Assembly (NCBI GenBank): GCA_023423535.1
Contig: JAFAFL010000162.1
Location: forward strand, 1-64,000
Origin: Pseudomonadota bacterium
GTDB taxonomy: Bacteria; Myxococcota; Myxococcia; Myxococcales; Myxococcaceae
Length of the DNA: 64,000 nt
Reading direction: 5' to 3'
In this document: positions 1 through 9,726 of the stretch, piece by piece
Position numbering within the stretch: position 1 is the first letter of the stretch
Layout: each line of letters begins with the position of its first letter
The notes under the pieces: generated by a model
What the model saw: the letters and a program-made list of their open reading frames with translations, nothing else
Databases searched by the model: none
Told to the model about the DNA's origin: nothing
Position numbers and translations under genes: made by a program

Positions 1-3000
1 GGCCCGTGCCGCTGCAGCCGCCGCCGTCCGTCGCCCGCGCCGGGCGGACCCGGATCGACAGGCTGCGCACGTCCGCCCGGCCCTTGTCGTCCACCGCGCG
101 GACGAGGAAGGAGTAGACCGGGCCCTCGGAGCCCTCCGCCGCCGCGACCGCGGGCGCCACCGGCACGCCGCTGATGCTCCCGTCCGCGCCGATCACGAGG
201 CCCTCGGGGAGCCGCTGCGTCGGCTCGCCGGCGAGGCACGAGTAGGTCACGCCGTTCGCGCTGGAGGCCGCCTGCTGCACGCACGCCTCCGCCCAGGTCA
301 CCGTCACCTTCGACGCGTCCGCGTTGTGCGACAGGCGCACCTGGTACTGCCCGCCCACGAACGCGTCCGGCAGCACCGTGGTAGTGATGGAGAGCGGCCG
401 CTTGTAGCTGACGAGCAGCGGCAGCGTGGTGATGTCCTCCGCGCCGTTCGGATCCGACACGCGCAGGGTCACCGCGAAGAGGCCGGCCTGGCGCGGGGTG
501 CCGCTGAGGCTCGGGCCCTGGATGCCAATCCCGAAGTTCTCCGGCAGCGCGGTGAGCTCGGGGCCCGGCACGTCGGTGGGCGCCTGGGTGAGCTGCTGGA
601 ACTTCAGCACCCGCCACGAGTACGACCCGTTGCCGCCGACCGCCGCCAGCGACGCGTTGTAGCCCTCGTCGAGGTACGCGGTGGGCAGCCGGGTGGTGGC
701 GATCTGCAGCGAGCCCGGCTTCGTCACGAGGATCTGCAGGTCCTTCGCCGCGCGGGTCCCCTCACGGTCCTCGACCTCCACGGTGAAGGCCACCGGGACG
801 TCGGAGGTGGAGGTGGTCCGGCCCTCGATGAAGCCGTCCGGCGAGAGGTTCAGGCCGGTAGGCAGCCGCGACGGCGCCTTCAGCGTCCAGAGGTACGGGG
901 GCACGCCGCCCACCGCAACGAGCTGCACGCCGTACGCGTGGCCGAACTCCGCCGAGGGCAGCTGGTGGTCCGCCACCGCCAGCGGGAGGTTCTTGTCCGC
1001 CACGGTGAGCGAGAGCGACCGCGTCGCCTCCTCGCCGCCGGAGCTGACCTTCACCGTGAAGCTGAACGCGCCCGCCACAGACGGGGTACCGGAGATCAGC
1101 CCGCCCGCCGTGAGGGTCATCCCCGCCGGCAGCGCGCCGCTCGAGAGCGACCAGGCGTAGCTCCCGTTGCCGCCGGTGGCCTGCAGCTGCTGGCCGTAGG
1201 GCGCGTTCTGCGTCCCGCCCGGAAGCGTGCCGGTGGTGACCGTCACCGCGCCCGTGTTGAGCACGAAGCTGTTGCCGGTGGCGCAGTTGTTCACCTCGCT
1301 GATCTCGGTCACCGAGGAGGGCGGGTTCGCGGCCGCGTCCCAGTCCGCGCAGGCGCCGATCCAGTACTGGCCGGCCTTGAGGTTCGCGGGGAGCGCCATG
1401 CTCACCGACTGCACCGAGGAGCCCGGCGAGGCGGCGATGCTCGAGACCTGCTCCTTGTGGATCTCGGTGTCGCTGATGCTGACGACGGAGTTGTCGGAGA
1501 CGAAGTAGGTCACGGTGAAGGCGCCGGAGGCCGCGTTGCCGAGGTTGCGCACCGTGCGGTTCACGCTCAGCGTGGCGCCGGGGCCCACCGTCGACGGCTG
1601 GGCGCTGATCGCGTCCACCGCGAGATCCGGGACGGGCGCGCCGACCTTGAAGAGCAGCGGGACGCCCTCGTTGTTGTTCTCCTTCGTCTCCGCGACCGTG
1701 TTGTCCGGGTCCACCCGCGAGAGCAGGTAGTACTGCCCGGTGGCCGTCCCGTTGGGGATGGTCAGGGAGCCGAGGATCACCGTGTCCACGCCCGCCTCCA
1801 CGTCACCGGTGTTGGAGGTGCCAAGGAGCACGTCGGTCGCGGTGTCGAGGATCGCGTCGGTGGAGAGCCAGTAGCGCACCCGGACGAGGCTCGCCTTGAG
1901 GCCGCCGTTGTTGCCCACCGTGGCCGCCGCCTGGAAGGGCACGCCCACGTAGCCGGTGTCGTCCACGCTCACCGTGCGGAGGATGAGGTCCGGCGGGAGG
2001 GAGAACTCGATCGCCTGGTTCGCCGGCCAGTTGCCCGTGCTGCAGGCCGCGCCGCAGGAGAGGCCGGTCTGGCCCGCGTTCGTCGCGCGCTGGATGCCCA
2101 CGGAGGCCGAGCCCGACCAGGTCCCCGTCGCCGGGCCGTAGTTGAAGCTGATCTTGTTCGTCCCCTCCTGCAGCTGCAGCTGGAAGCTCACCCGCTGGGT
2201 GCTGCAGGTGGAGGTCGGGCACATGTTCTGCCAGTCCACCACGAAGGTCCGGTTCGGCGCGGTGCCCACCGTGCCGTAGCGCACGATCGTCGCCGGCGAG
2301 GTGGTGGTCTTGTTCAGCGAGTCCCACCAGGGCGCGATGAAGACCTTCGGCACCGTGGTGCCGGTGCTCGTGTGCGGGATGGCGAGGTTCGCCGAGTTGC
2401 CCGTCAGCGTGTCGAACGCCACGTAGCCGTTCAGCGAGATGCCGATGTTCTTGTAGGTCTGGCCGTAGAACTCGAAGTCGAACGGCAGCGCGATGTTGTT
2501 CGCGCCGGTGGACGCGGTGAGCGAGTTCTGCACGTTGGTGCCGCCGGTCAGCGCGCCGTAGGTGCGGCTGAACGGACCGCTGACCACGTAGTTCGTCACC
2601 GTCTGCGCCTGCGCCAGCGCCGGGACGACCGCCAGGGCCACCGCGGAGAGCGCCGCCAGAGCGCGCGCGCCGCGGCGCCGGCCGAAGAGCGCCACCACCG
2701 GCGCCATCAGCATCAGCCAGCCCGAGCCTGCGCCCGTGGCATTGCACCCGGCGGCGACCGGCTGCGGCTGGACCTCCAGCGCGAACGCGCCGAGGCTCGA
2801 TCCGGTGGCCGGCGCATTGGCCTCCACCACGAAGTTCCAGGTACCCAAAGCCGCTTCCTCCATCTGCACAGTGCCGGTCACGTGACCGTTTTCATCCAGG
2901 GTGAGACCCGGGGGGAGCGCCCCCGAGAAGAGTCGATACCGGCTCTGCTCGTTGCCGGTGGTGTATTGGTACGAGACCTCGTCGCCGGGGCGGAGCACGC

Positions 3001-6000
3001 CCGGCGCGTTGACGGCGCTGATCTTCGCCCGGGCCGGATGCACCCGGAGGATGAAGTCCGCCACGTCCGAGCGCCCGCGGGCGTCGGTGACCTGCAGGCT
3101 GAACACGAAGTCGCCCGCCTCGAGCGCGCGGCCGGTCAGAAGGCCCAGCTCGTCCTGCGCCACGGTGAGCGCCATCCCCTCCGGCAGACGACCGGAGGAG
3201 ATCTTCCAGGTCAGCGGCTTCGCCAGCGGAGACTGGTCCGCGTTCCGCGCCGCCACGTCGTAGAGGTAGTCGGCGTTGACCATCGTCTCGCTCAGCGCAA
3301 GCGAGGTGATGACCAGCGCGCCGGACTCCACGACCTTGATCACCAGCTGCCGGGACACGCGGTTGCCCAGCGCGTCGGAGACCTCCACGAGCAGCGGCGT
3401 CTGACCGATGGCCACGCCCGGCTTCGGGGTGCCCTCGACGGTGCCGTCCGCCAGCAGCGCGAGCCCGTTCGGCAGCACGCCGGACAGGAGCTTCCACGCA
3501 TAGGGCCGCGTGCCGCCCGCGGCGCTGAGGTTCGCCCGGTAGAGCAGCGTCGTGGAGTTGATCACCGGCGGCAGCGAGGCCGAGGTGATCGTCAGCTCGG
3601 AGGTGGGGGCCAGCACGCGCACCACCAACCGGGCCATGGCCTCGATGTTCCCGTTGGAGACGGTCGCGGTGAACGCGAACACGCCCGTCTGGGTCGGTAC
3701 GCCGCCCACCGTGCCGGCAGGCGTGAGGGTCAGCCCCGGCGGCAGCCCGCTGCTCGCGGACCAGGTGAGGTTCTCCTGCGCGCCCTGCGCCGAGAGCTTG
3801 AAGTCGAACGGCATGCCCAGCGTGGCGTCCGGCAGCTGCTGAGTGGTGATGACCAGCGTGGAGGGCACGATCTGCACCGTGCTCGCCGCGGCCACCGCGT
3901 TGTTCGTCTTGTTGTGCTCCTGGGCCACGTTGCCCACGTCCACCACCACGCCCACGTACCAGGTCCCCGGGACGATCCCCGCCGGCACCCGGACGAGGTC
4001 CGTGCGCGAGTCGCTCTCCCCTGCCTCGAGCTCCACCTCACCCGAGTCCAGCACCGCGCCGGTGGACGAGAGGACGGGCAGGGCCACGTCGCTGGTGGTC
4101 ACCAGCGGGTTCGCGGACGCGTAGTAGCGGTACTGCACCTTCGGCCCGTCGAGGTTGCCGATGTTCTTGATCACCCGGTAGAGCGGCATCACCTCGCCCA
4201 CGCCCGCCGCCGCCGGCACGTCCACCTTGATCACCGCGTAGTCCGCCGCCGGCGCGCGCATGTTGATCGGCTCGGGGAGCGGCGTGCCCACCGCCTTGAT
4301 GTCCTGCCCGCCGTTGAGCTGCGTGAGCACCTTGTACGAGTCGAGGATGACGAAGAGGTAGTACGACCCCGGCTGCACCGGGTTCCCCGCGCGGTCCACC
4401 AGCGGGAGGGTGATCTCGAAGGTCGCCGTGGTCGGGTTCGGCGCGCCCGCGAGCACCTGCGCCACCGGCTCGTCGTGGAAGATGAAGTCGCCACCCGGCA
4501 GCAGGCTGAGGTTCGCGTCCTTCGACAGCGCCACCCCGATGTGGAAGTTGTTCGCGTTCGCGCCGCCGATGTTCCGGAACGTCGCGGTCAGCCGCGCCTT
4601 CTCGCCGAGGAAGCCCTCGCGGATGGGCTGGGTCCCGGCCACGTTCAGCAGGTCCGCCGACATCAGCTCGAGGTCCGCCTGCTGCATCAGCGTCTTCGTC
4701 CCGGAGGCGGCGGTGTTGTTCGCCGTGGAGGCCTCGACCACCGGGCTCGAGCCCATGTTCGCGCGGAGGATCCAGTGGAAATCACCGCCGGGCACGTTCA
4801 TCGGGACGGTAAAGGACTGCGCCACGTTCACCGCCCCCTGGCCGCCCGACACCGAAGACTCGGTCCAGGTGTGGGCAAGGAAGTCGTTGGAGTCGAAGAG
4901 GTTGTCGGCGGAGAGGTAGAGCCCGAAGGTCACCGGACCGCCCGACACGTCGGTGCCCTGGTTCGTCCAGGTCACGTTGACGGTGATGCTGTTGCCCGGC
5001 CCGGAGGTGGCCGGCGCGCCGCTCACGCCCTGGGCCACGAGGTCGAAGCCCTGGGTGAACGGGAGCGTGGTCGCGCCCACGTTGTTCGTCTCGCTGAACT
5101 CGGGCACCACGTTGGTGGTGTCCGCCTGCACGAGCACATAGTAGTTGCCCGGAGGCACGTTCAGCGCCGTCCCCGACCCCACCGCGGTGTTCGTGGAGAC
5201 GCCCGACACGTTGACCGGCTGGTTCGCCACCGCCGAGTCGTAGAACTCGATCGCCCCGGTGAGGCTCGTCTGGCTGGTGGAGAGGAACGCCTTCCAGTGG
5301 AAGCCCGAGGCCGCGGTCTGGCCGAAGTTCCGGAAGGTGGGCTGCACGGTGAGGGTGATGTCGTTGTTCGGCGTCTTGGTGAGGCTCTGGATGCTCACCG
5401 AGTCCACGTAGAGGTCCGCCTGCACCGGCTGGCCCACGGTGAAGAGCGTGTCGGTGGGGAAGGTCGAATCGCTGCAGGTCCGCGCCGCGCCGCAAGCCGG
5501 CAGCCCGCCGCCCTGGTTCCCGGTGTGGTCCTTCCAGCCCGCGCCAATGCCCGTCGTCCCCGTGCCGGTGTGGGTGCCGTAGTGCACCTGGAAGAGGCCG
5601 GACGCGTTGAGCCGCACCTGGAGGTTGAAACGGCCGGAGCCGGAGAAGTAGCCCCAGTTGTAGTACTCGATGACGATCTCGGAGGGGCTGGGCTGCAGCA
5701 TCCGGATGTCGCCGCCACCGGTGCCGTCGAGGTCCGCGTTCCACGGCGCGATGACCGAGGTCGGCGACGTGGTGCTGGGGAAGTTGCCCACGTTGCTGCA
5801 GGCCACCGAGGCCGTGCACGTCGACTGCGCGGAGGAGCCGAGCGTGATGACGCCGTTGGAGTGGACGGCGACGCTCGTGTGGTTCACCCCGTAGTAGGGG
5901 AAGGTGAACCCGAGCGGAATGACGGCGATCCCTTCGTCCCGCGCGTCCCAGGTGGTGCTGTTCGGTGACAGCTGCACCACCGTCGCACCGGAGAGCGGCA

Positions 6001-6103
6001 CGTACGGCTGCGAGTTGCTGGTCACGACGTAGTTCTGCGCCAGCGCCGGCGCTGCGGCGCAGACCGCCAGCACTGCCGAGAAGATGCCCAGGGACCGCTT
6101 CAT
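1..6103 (-). CDS. Giant secreted CARDB/Ig-like repeat protein; two fused units, 3' end beyond window
   Basis: The ATG at 6103 follows an AGAGGGG ribosome site and opens a frame with no stop through 2,034 codons to the left edge. Residues 1-23 are a signal peptide ending ALA-Q. Unit A (about 1-1148) has a beta-rich N-terminal domain, four CARDB-like repeats (each ending in a variant of E-NNxA) and four or five putative Ig repeats with the LPxGLxL-xDGxxxGxP pattern. It ends in a MYXO-CTERM anchor (C1120, transmembrane segment, GRRRGAR). Unit B (about 1149-2034+) repeats the plan from a signal-peptide-like stretch to GGGCSGTG at the edge, probably the start of a second anchor. By family knowledge these are exported, sortase-like-processed surface proteins; the ligand is unknown. 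The fusion is the oddity. It could instead be two genes, the second restarting at ATG 2713 or 2707, but neither has a good ribosome site. Confidence 0.85.
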   Translation of the reverse strand, partial: MKRSLGIFSAVLAVCAAAPALAQNYVVTSNSQPYVPLSGATVVQLSPNSTTWDARDEGIAVIPLGFTFPYYGVNHTSVAVHSNGVITLGSSAQSTCTASVACSNVGNFPSTTSPTSVIAPWNADLDGTGGGDIRMLQPSPSEIVIEYYNWGYFSGSGRFNLQVRLNASGLFQVHYGTHTGTGTTGIGAGWKDHTGNQGGGLPACGAARTCSDSTFPTDTLFTVGQPVQADLYVDSVSIQSLTKTPNNDITLTVQPTFRNFGQTAASGFHWKAFLSTSQTSLTGAIEFYDSAVANQPVNVSGVSTNTAVGSGTALNVPPGNYYVLVQADTTNVVPEFSETNNVGATTLPFTQGFDLVAQGVSGAPATSGPGNSITVNVTWTNQGTDVSGGPVTFGLYLSADNLFDSNDFLAHTWTESSVSGGQGAVNVAQSFTVPMNVPGGDFHWILRANMGSSPVVEASTANNTAASGTKTLMQQADLELMSADLLNVAGTQPIREGFLGEKARLTATFRNIGGANANNFHIGVALSKDANLSLLPGGDFIFHDEPVAQVLAGAPNPTTATFEITLPLVDRAGNPVQPGSYYLFVILDSYKVLTQLNGGQDIKAVGTPLPEPINMRAPAADYAVIKVDVPAAAGVGEVMPLYRVIKNIGNLDGPKVQYRYYASANPLVTTSDVALPVLSSTGAVLDSGEVELEAGESDSRTDLVRVPAGIVPGTWYVGVVVDVGNVAQEHNKTNNAVAAASTVQIVPSTLVITTQQLPDATLGMPFDFKLSAQGAQENLTWSASSGLPPGLTLTPAGTVGGVPTQTGVFAFTATVSNGNIEAMARLVVRVLAPTSELTITSASLPPVINSTTLLYRANLSAAGGTRPYAWKLLSGVLPNGLALLADGTVEGTPKPGVAIGQTPLLVEVSDALGNRVSRQLVIKVVESGALVITSLALSETMVNADYLYDVAARNADQSPLAKPLTWKISSGRLPEGMALTVAQDELGLLTGRALEAGDFVFSLQVTDARGRSDVADFILRVHPARAKISAVNAPGVLRPGDEVSYQYTTGNEQSRYRLFSGALPPGLTLDENGHVTGTVQMEEAALGTWNFVVEANAPATGSSLGAFALEVQPQPVAAGCNATGAGSGWLMLMAPVVALFGRRRGARALAALSAVALAVVPALAQAQTVTNYVVSGPFSRTYGALTGGTNVQNSLTASTGANNIALPFDFEFYGQTYKNIGISLNGYVAFDTLTGNSANLAIPHTSTGTTVPKVFIAPWWDSLNKTTTSPATIVRYGTVGTAPNRTFVVDWQNMCPTSTCSTQRVSFQLQLQEGTNKISFNYGPATGTWSGSASVGIQRATNAGQTGLSCGAACSTGNWPANQAIEFSLPPDLILRTVSVDDTGYVGVPFQAAATVGNNGGLKASLVRVRYWLSTDAILDTATDVLLGTSNTGDVEAGVDTVILGSLTIPNGTATGQYYLLSRVDPDNTVAETKENNNEGVPLLFKVGAPVPDLAVDAISAQPSTVGPGATLSVNRTVRNLGNAASGAFTVTYFVSDNSVVSISDTEIHKEQVSSIAASPGSSVQSVSMALPANLKAGQYWIGACADWDAAANPPSSVTEISEVNNCATGNSFVLNTGAVTVTTGTLPGGTQNAPYGQQLQATGGNGSYAWSLSSGALPAGMTLTAGGLISGTPSVAGAFSFTVKVSSGGEEATRSLSLTVADKNLPLAVADHQLPSAEFGHAYGVQLVAVGGVPPYLWTLKAPSRLPTGLNLSPDGFIEGRTTSTSDVPVAFTVEVEDREGTRAAKDLQILVTKPGSLQIATTRLPTAYLDEGYNASLAAVGGNGSYSWRVLKFQQLTQAPTDVPGPELTALPENFGIGIQGPSLSGTPRQAGLFAVTLRVSDPNGAEDITTLPLLVSYKRPLSITTTVLPDAFVGGQYQVRLSHNADASKVTVTWAEACVQQAASSANGVTYSCLAGEPTQRLPEGLVIGADGSISGVPVAPAVAAAEGSEGPVYSFLVRAVDDKGRADVRSLSIRVRPARATDGGGCSGTG
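2603..2746 (-). other. Fusion junction: MYXO-CTERM anchor running into a signal-peptide-like segment
   Basis: On the minus strand the codons from C1120 read Cys-Asn-Ala-Thr-Gly-Ala-Gly-Ser-Gly-Trp, then hydrophobic LMLMAPVVALF, then GRRRGARA. This is a standard MYXO-CTERM layout. Without a stop the frame continues LAALSAVALAVVPALAQAQ, a typical Ala-x-Ala signal-peptide core, and then enters unit B. Codon phase was checked on both sides (high base of each codon congruent to 1 mod 3) and no TAA, TAG or TGA lies in frame. The RRR cluster can serve both as the anchor's cytoplasmic stop and as the n-region of the second signal. Confidence 0.8.
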
Positions 6104-6149
6104 CGCCACTACCCCTCTTTCACTGCGGAGGAATGCCACCTACAGGAAA

Positions 6150-6193
6150 GAGCCCCCGGGCTTCTGAAACGGCCCGGGGGCTCCCCCTTTTTT
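6150..6193. terminator. Strong hairpin terminator between two leftward genes
   Basis: A perfect 12-bp stem (6150-6161 with 6172-6183) closes a 10-base loop. A run of six T (6188-6193) follows in the rightward sense. Read leftward, the direction of the flanking genes, only a short T stretch follows. It sits between the end of the first VWA lipoprotein gene and the start of the giant gene, so it probably ends the lipoprotein transcript. Confidence 0.6.
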
Positions 6194-6230
6194 CATGCGC
6201 GTTGCGTGTCTTGTACCCGACTTCCCCGGC

Positions 6231-9200
6231 TTACGGGTAGCAGGTCACGTGGTAGGTGATCGTCAGCGTCTGGCCCGGCTCCGGCACGTACATCGGCTCG
6301 AAGTTCACCGAGTTGCCCACCGAGTCGTAGACCCACACCGTCGCGCCGCGCTCGTCCACCGCCGACACCGTCACCCCGTCGATCGCCACCAGCACGGGCC
6401 CCTTGGTCAGGTCCGGCACGGAGGTGAGGAAGAAGTTCGTCCGGAAGCCGAGGCCCGTCTTGCCCAGCTCCTCCAGCGTCTTCGACCAGTCGGGGGTGCA
6501 GATCTCGTCGCGCACGCCGTTCGTCTGCGCCACGAGGTACGCGTAGGTGCCGTCGTCCGGACCGCTGTCGTACGGGCAGCCCGACGGCGGGTTCGGGTTG
6601 AAGCCGGCGATCGCGTTGAAGGTGAACTGGGTCTTCCGGTTGTGACCCTTGATGTTCCAGAACTGGTTCAGGTACTGCGTGGACGGCATGCTCGACTGAT
6701 CCACCGCGTCGGTCACGCAGATGAGCGCCAGCGAGGCCTCGTCACGCAGGAAGCCCGCGTTGTCGTTGTTCACCAGCGGGGCGGTCAGCGCCTTGAGCAT
6801 CGGCGAGAGGCAGGTCTCGGTCGCGCTGCCGCTGGTGCCCACGTTCACCTTCGCCTTGAACTTGTTCTCCACGTCCACCACGTTCGGGGCGAGGATCTTC
6901 TCCGGGTGCGAGGGACCCGAGACGAAGCGGCCCTGGTGCTGCGCCGAGTCGTCGTCCGTGGTGATGACCGCGATGTTGTAGTCGACCTTCGCGCTCTCGG
7001 CGAACTGGATGAACGAGTCGAAGTTCGCGGCCAGCGACGCCTGGTAGGACGCCATCGAGCACGAGCTGTCGATGCTGATGAGCACGTCCGCCTTCGGCTT
7101 GAGGTCCTGGGTGAAGGTGTCGGTGTGGATGCCCTGGGTGTCGCCCTTGCCCTTCAGCGAGACCACGTAGGTCACGTTCTGGCCGCTCTGCGTCGCGGTC
7201 ACCGCGATCGCGCCGGTGTCCGAGCCGATGTCGATCGGGCGGTAGCGCGCCTGGAACGTCAGCGGGGCCTGGCCGGCGCTCACCACGAGGCCGGAGGGCG
7301 GCACCGCGGGCGCCTGCACGAGCATGAACTCGGGGCACGGCTGCGTGCCCGGGCAGTTCGGACCACCGGCCACCTGACCCGCCGCGGCCTGCATGCCGAA
7401 CGAGTGGATGGTCACCGGCGTGGAGCAGGTGTTGTACACGCTGAAGGTGCGGGTCACCGACGAGCAGCCCACCTGCACCGTGCCGTAGTCGAGCTCGTCC
7501 GGCGCGATGGTGAGGCACGACGGCGCCAGCTGCGCGGTGAGGTTCACCACCGTCTGCGGCTTCAGCAGCGAGGACATGAAGAACTCGACCTGCGCGGTGA
7601 TCTGCGTCACGCCGGAGGGGGTCATGCCCGTCGGCTGGACGCGCACGAGCACCTCGAGCTGCTCCTGAGGCGCCATCTCGTACGACTCGATGTTGCCCGC
7701 GGGCAGACCGAAGAACGCGTGGCCACCGGCGACCTTCGAGAGGCCGGAGAGGAGGCAGATCTCGTTCGGCGCGGTGCCGTTGTTCTTGATGCTGAAGCCG
7801 AGGTCCCGGTAGTCCGGCGGCGAGATGAGGCCGAAGTTCAGCGCGGTCGGCGACACCGTGTAGTTGCAGGGCGGCAGCTCCTCCGCCAGCGCGTTGATCT
7901 CGATGACCTTCTCCGGCTGGTCCGGGTCGTTCGAGTAGATCGTCAGCCGCGCCTGCTTCTGGCCCACGCTGATCGGCGTGATCTTCACCTGCAGTTCGAC
8001 CGCGTTCTCACCGACCTTCGCCACGAGGCCCTTGTTCATGTCGTAGGTGGTGGGGACGAGGATCTCGAACTCGGTCTCGGCGGTGCCGTCGTTCAGCGGC
8101 TCGATCTTGAAGTACGGCTGCGTCGGGTTGCCGCTCGCGTCCGCCTGGCCGAGGCGCAGGTTCGCCTTGTTGTCCGGCTGGGCCGGCGCGGTGCCCACGT
8201 TCATCACGGTGAGCTTGCGGATGGAGGACGCCGGCGGGTTCGCGCCGGGGAAGTAGGCCACGCGGCCGAAGTTGAGGTTCGGCGACGGGTTGACCTGGAT
8301 GTCCGGGCCACCGCCGAAGGTGCGCAGCTGGATCTGACCGGCCGACTGGCGGGCGAGGTTCGTCGCGAAGGTGAGGAACGTCTGGCGCGGCCCGAGCACC
8401 GCAGGCTTGCAGCCCACGGTGAGCTCCGCGGTCCCACCGGCGCCCGGCACGGTCAGCGACTGCGGGTCCTGACCCTCCTGGGGCACGACGCGGAACTCGC
8501 TGTTGTTCTGGGTCTTGATCTGGCTCAGCTGGACGTCCTGCAGACCGTCGTTGGTGAAGGTCACCTGGCGCGTCACCTCCACGCCCGGGGTCACGTAGCC
8601 GCAGTCCACCTGGGTGGGGTTCCAGGAGAGCACGCTGTCCACGCCCTGGCCGGTGAGGGTCACCTTCACCACCGGGCACTGGGCCGAAGCGCGCATGTCC
8701 ACGAACGCGAGGTAGCTCTTGTTCTCGGTGGGCTTGAAGTCGATCTGGACCTGGCGGGTCGTGTTCGGGTCCACCGAGAAGTCACCCTGCGGCGACTCCG
8801 GCGCGAAGGTGAACGCGTTGTGGTCGCCGGAGGACGAGGTGATCGCCGTCACCGTGGCGGTGGCGGTCAGCTGCGTCGGGTTCCGGATGTCCACCGTGTG
8901 CCGGTAGGTGTCGTCGCGAGCGACCTTGCCGAAGTTCAGCGTCTTCGGCAGCTCGCAGACGCCGGAGACCGCGAGGCCCTTCAGCGTGATCGTCGCCTCG
9001 TTCTCACCCTCGCGGGCGCCCTCGGCGCGGAGCATCAGCTTCACGCCGTGCTCGCGCTGGACCTCCTCGATCTGGGGCGGGGCGAAGGTGACCTCGATCT
9101 CCACGTACTCGGAGACGCCGAGCGTGGTGCCGGGGACGAACGCGACCTTCCACACCGGGTTGGCGTCGCCGCCCTCGCCGATGGAGACGGTGTCGCCCTC

Positions 9201-9464
9201 GAGCTTCTCCATGGAGGAGAGCGTCAGCGACGCGGCGCCGAGGTTCTTCACCACGATCTTTTCGGTGACCGTCTGGCCCATGAACACCGAGCCGAAGTCG
9301 TACAGCGCCTCGCGGTCCGTCCGGGTGCTGTCCCCGTCCGCCTTGTAAACGAGCCCGAGGTCGCCGAAGCGGCGCTCCGTCTCGGTCTCGCCACAGCGGC
9401 AGCCGGAAACGACCACCGCGCCCAGGAGGGCGTAGGCGGCCAGCTTGAGGGGAGAAAACGTCAT
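6231..9464 (-). CDS. ASH/VWA repeat lipoprotein, copy 1
   Basis: 1,077 aa. ATG 9464 is chosen over an upstream in-frame ATG because it follows an AGAGGTG ribosome site and starts a lipoprotein signal with lipobox VSGC. At least six ASH (ASPM-SPD2-Hydin) beta-sandwich repeats follow, each opening with xNFGxV or xDYGTV (LNFGKVARDD, VDCGYVTPG, LNFGRVAYF, LNFGLISPPD, LDYGTVQVG). A VWA domain starts near residue 790 with an intact metal-site motif D-S-S-C-S, the distal Thr in SATET and Asp in CVTDA. The C-terminal 90 residues end YHVTCYP. It is presumably anchored in the outer membrane as a binding or adhesive surface protein; the ligand is unknown. It is the third in direction of transcription of a tandem trio. 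Confidence 0.85.
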   Translation of the reverse strand: MTFSPLKLAAYALLGAVVVSGCRCGETETERRFGDLGLVYKADGDSTRTDREALYDFGSVFMGQTVTEKIVVKNLGAASLTLSSMEKLEGDTVSIGEGGDANPVWKVAFVPGTTLGVSEYVEIEVTFAPPQIEEVQREHGVKLMLRAEGAREGENEATITLKGLAVSGVCELPKTLNFGKVARDDTYRHTVDIRNPTQLTATATVTAITSSSGDHNAFTFAPESPQGDFSVDPNTTRQVQIDFKPTENKSYLAFVDMRASAQCPVVKVTLTGQGVDSVLSWNPTQVDCGYVTPGVEVTRQVTFTNDGLQDVQLSQIKTQNNSEFRVVPQEGQDPQSLTVPGAGGTAELTVGCKPAVLGPRQTFLTFATNLARQSAGQIQLRTFGGGPDIQVNPSPNLNFGRVAYFPGANPPASSIRKLTVMNVGTAPAQPDNKANLRLGQADASGNPTQPYFKIEPLNDGTAETEFEILVPTTYDMNKGLVAKVGENAVELQVKITPISVGQKQARLTIYSNDPDQPEKVIEINALAEELPPCNYTVSPTALNFGLISPPDYRDLGFSIKNNGTAPNEICLLSGLSKVAGGHAFFGLPAGNIESYEMAPQEQLEVLVRVQPTGMTPSGVTQITAQVEFFMSSLLKPQTVVNLTAQLAPSCLTIAPDELDYGTVQVGCSSVTRTFSVYNTCSTPVTIHSFGMQAAAGQVAGGPNCPGTQPCPEFMLVQAPAVPPSGLVVSAGQAPLTFQARYRPIDIGSDTGAIAVTATQSGQNVTYVVSLKGKGDTQGIHTDTFTQDLKPKADVLISIDSSCSMASYQASLAANFDSFIQFAESAKVDYNIAVITTDDDSAQHQGRFVSGPSHPEKILAPNVVDVENKFKAKVNVGTSGSATETCLSPMLKALTAPLVNNDNAGFLRDEASLALICVTDAVDQSSMPSTQYLNQFWNIKGHNRKTQFTFNAIAGFNPNPPSGCPYDSGPDDGTYAYLVAQTNGVRDEICTPDWSKTLEELGKTGLGFRTNFFLTSVPDLTKGPVLVAIDGVTVSAVDERGATVWVYDSVGNSVNFEPMYVPEPGQTLTITYHVTCYP

Positions 9465-9598
9465 GAGCGACACCTCTTCTGCGGATGGGGCGCTGCGCCG
9501 GACGACTCTCCGGACAAAGCGAACCGGTCTGGGCCAGGTCCCGGGTGCGGCCGCCCGGGAAATTTTTGCCGGCGGATCGTGTCGGAATGTCACACGAC

Positions 9599-9626
9599 GG
9601 TCAAGGCATCCCGCACAGAAGTCCCA
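9599..9626 (-). promoter_or_regulatory. Weak candidate promoter upstream of VWA lipoprotein copy 1
   Basis: On the minus strand TTGACC (9604-9599) lies in the 260-base gap before copy 1 and could be a -35 box. The -10 candidate about 17 bases further downstream is poor (CACGAT-like). It is offered only because a hairpin separates copy 1 from copy 2, so copy 1 needs its own promoter. Confidence 0.2.
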
Positions 9627-9662
9627 TGCCCGCTCGCCTGCTTTGTCGTTTGAGCCGCAACG

Positions 9663-9698
9663 AAAAGCGGCGCCCCCTTCCGAGAGCGCCGCCCTTTT
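9663..9698. terminator. Bidirectional hairpin terminator after VWA lipoprotein copy 2
   Basis: A GC stem (9667-9673 with 9686-9692) is flanked by AAAA on the left and TTTT on the right, so it reads as an intrinsic terminator both ways. It lies just downstream of the stop of the leftward copy 2 gene, between it and copy 1. This suggests the tandem genes are separate transcripts. Confidence 0.55.
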
Positions 9699-9726
9699 CA
9701 GCCCAATGGAGGAACCGCGCCGCCTG

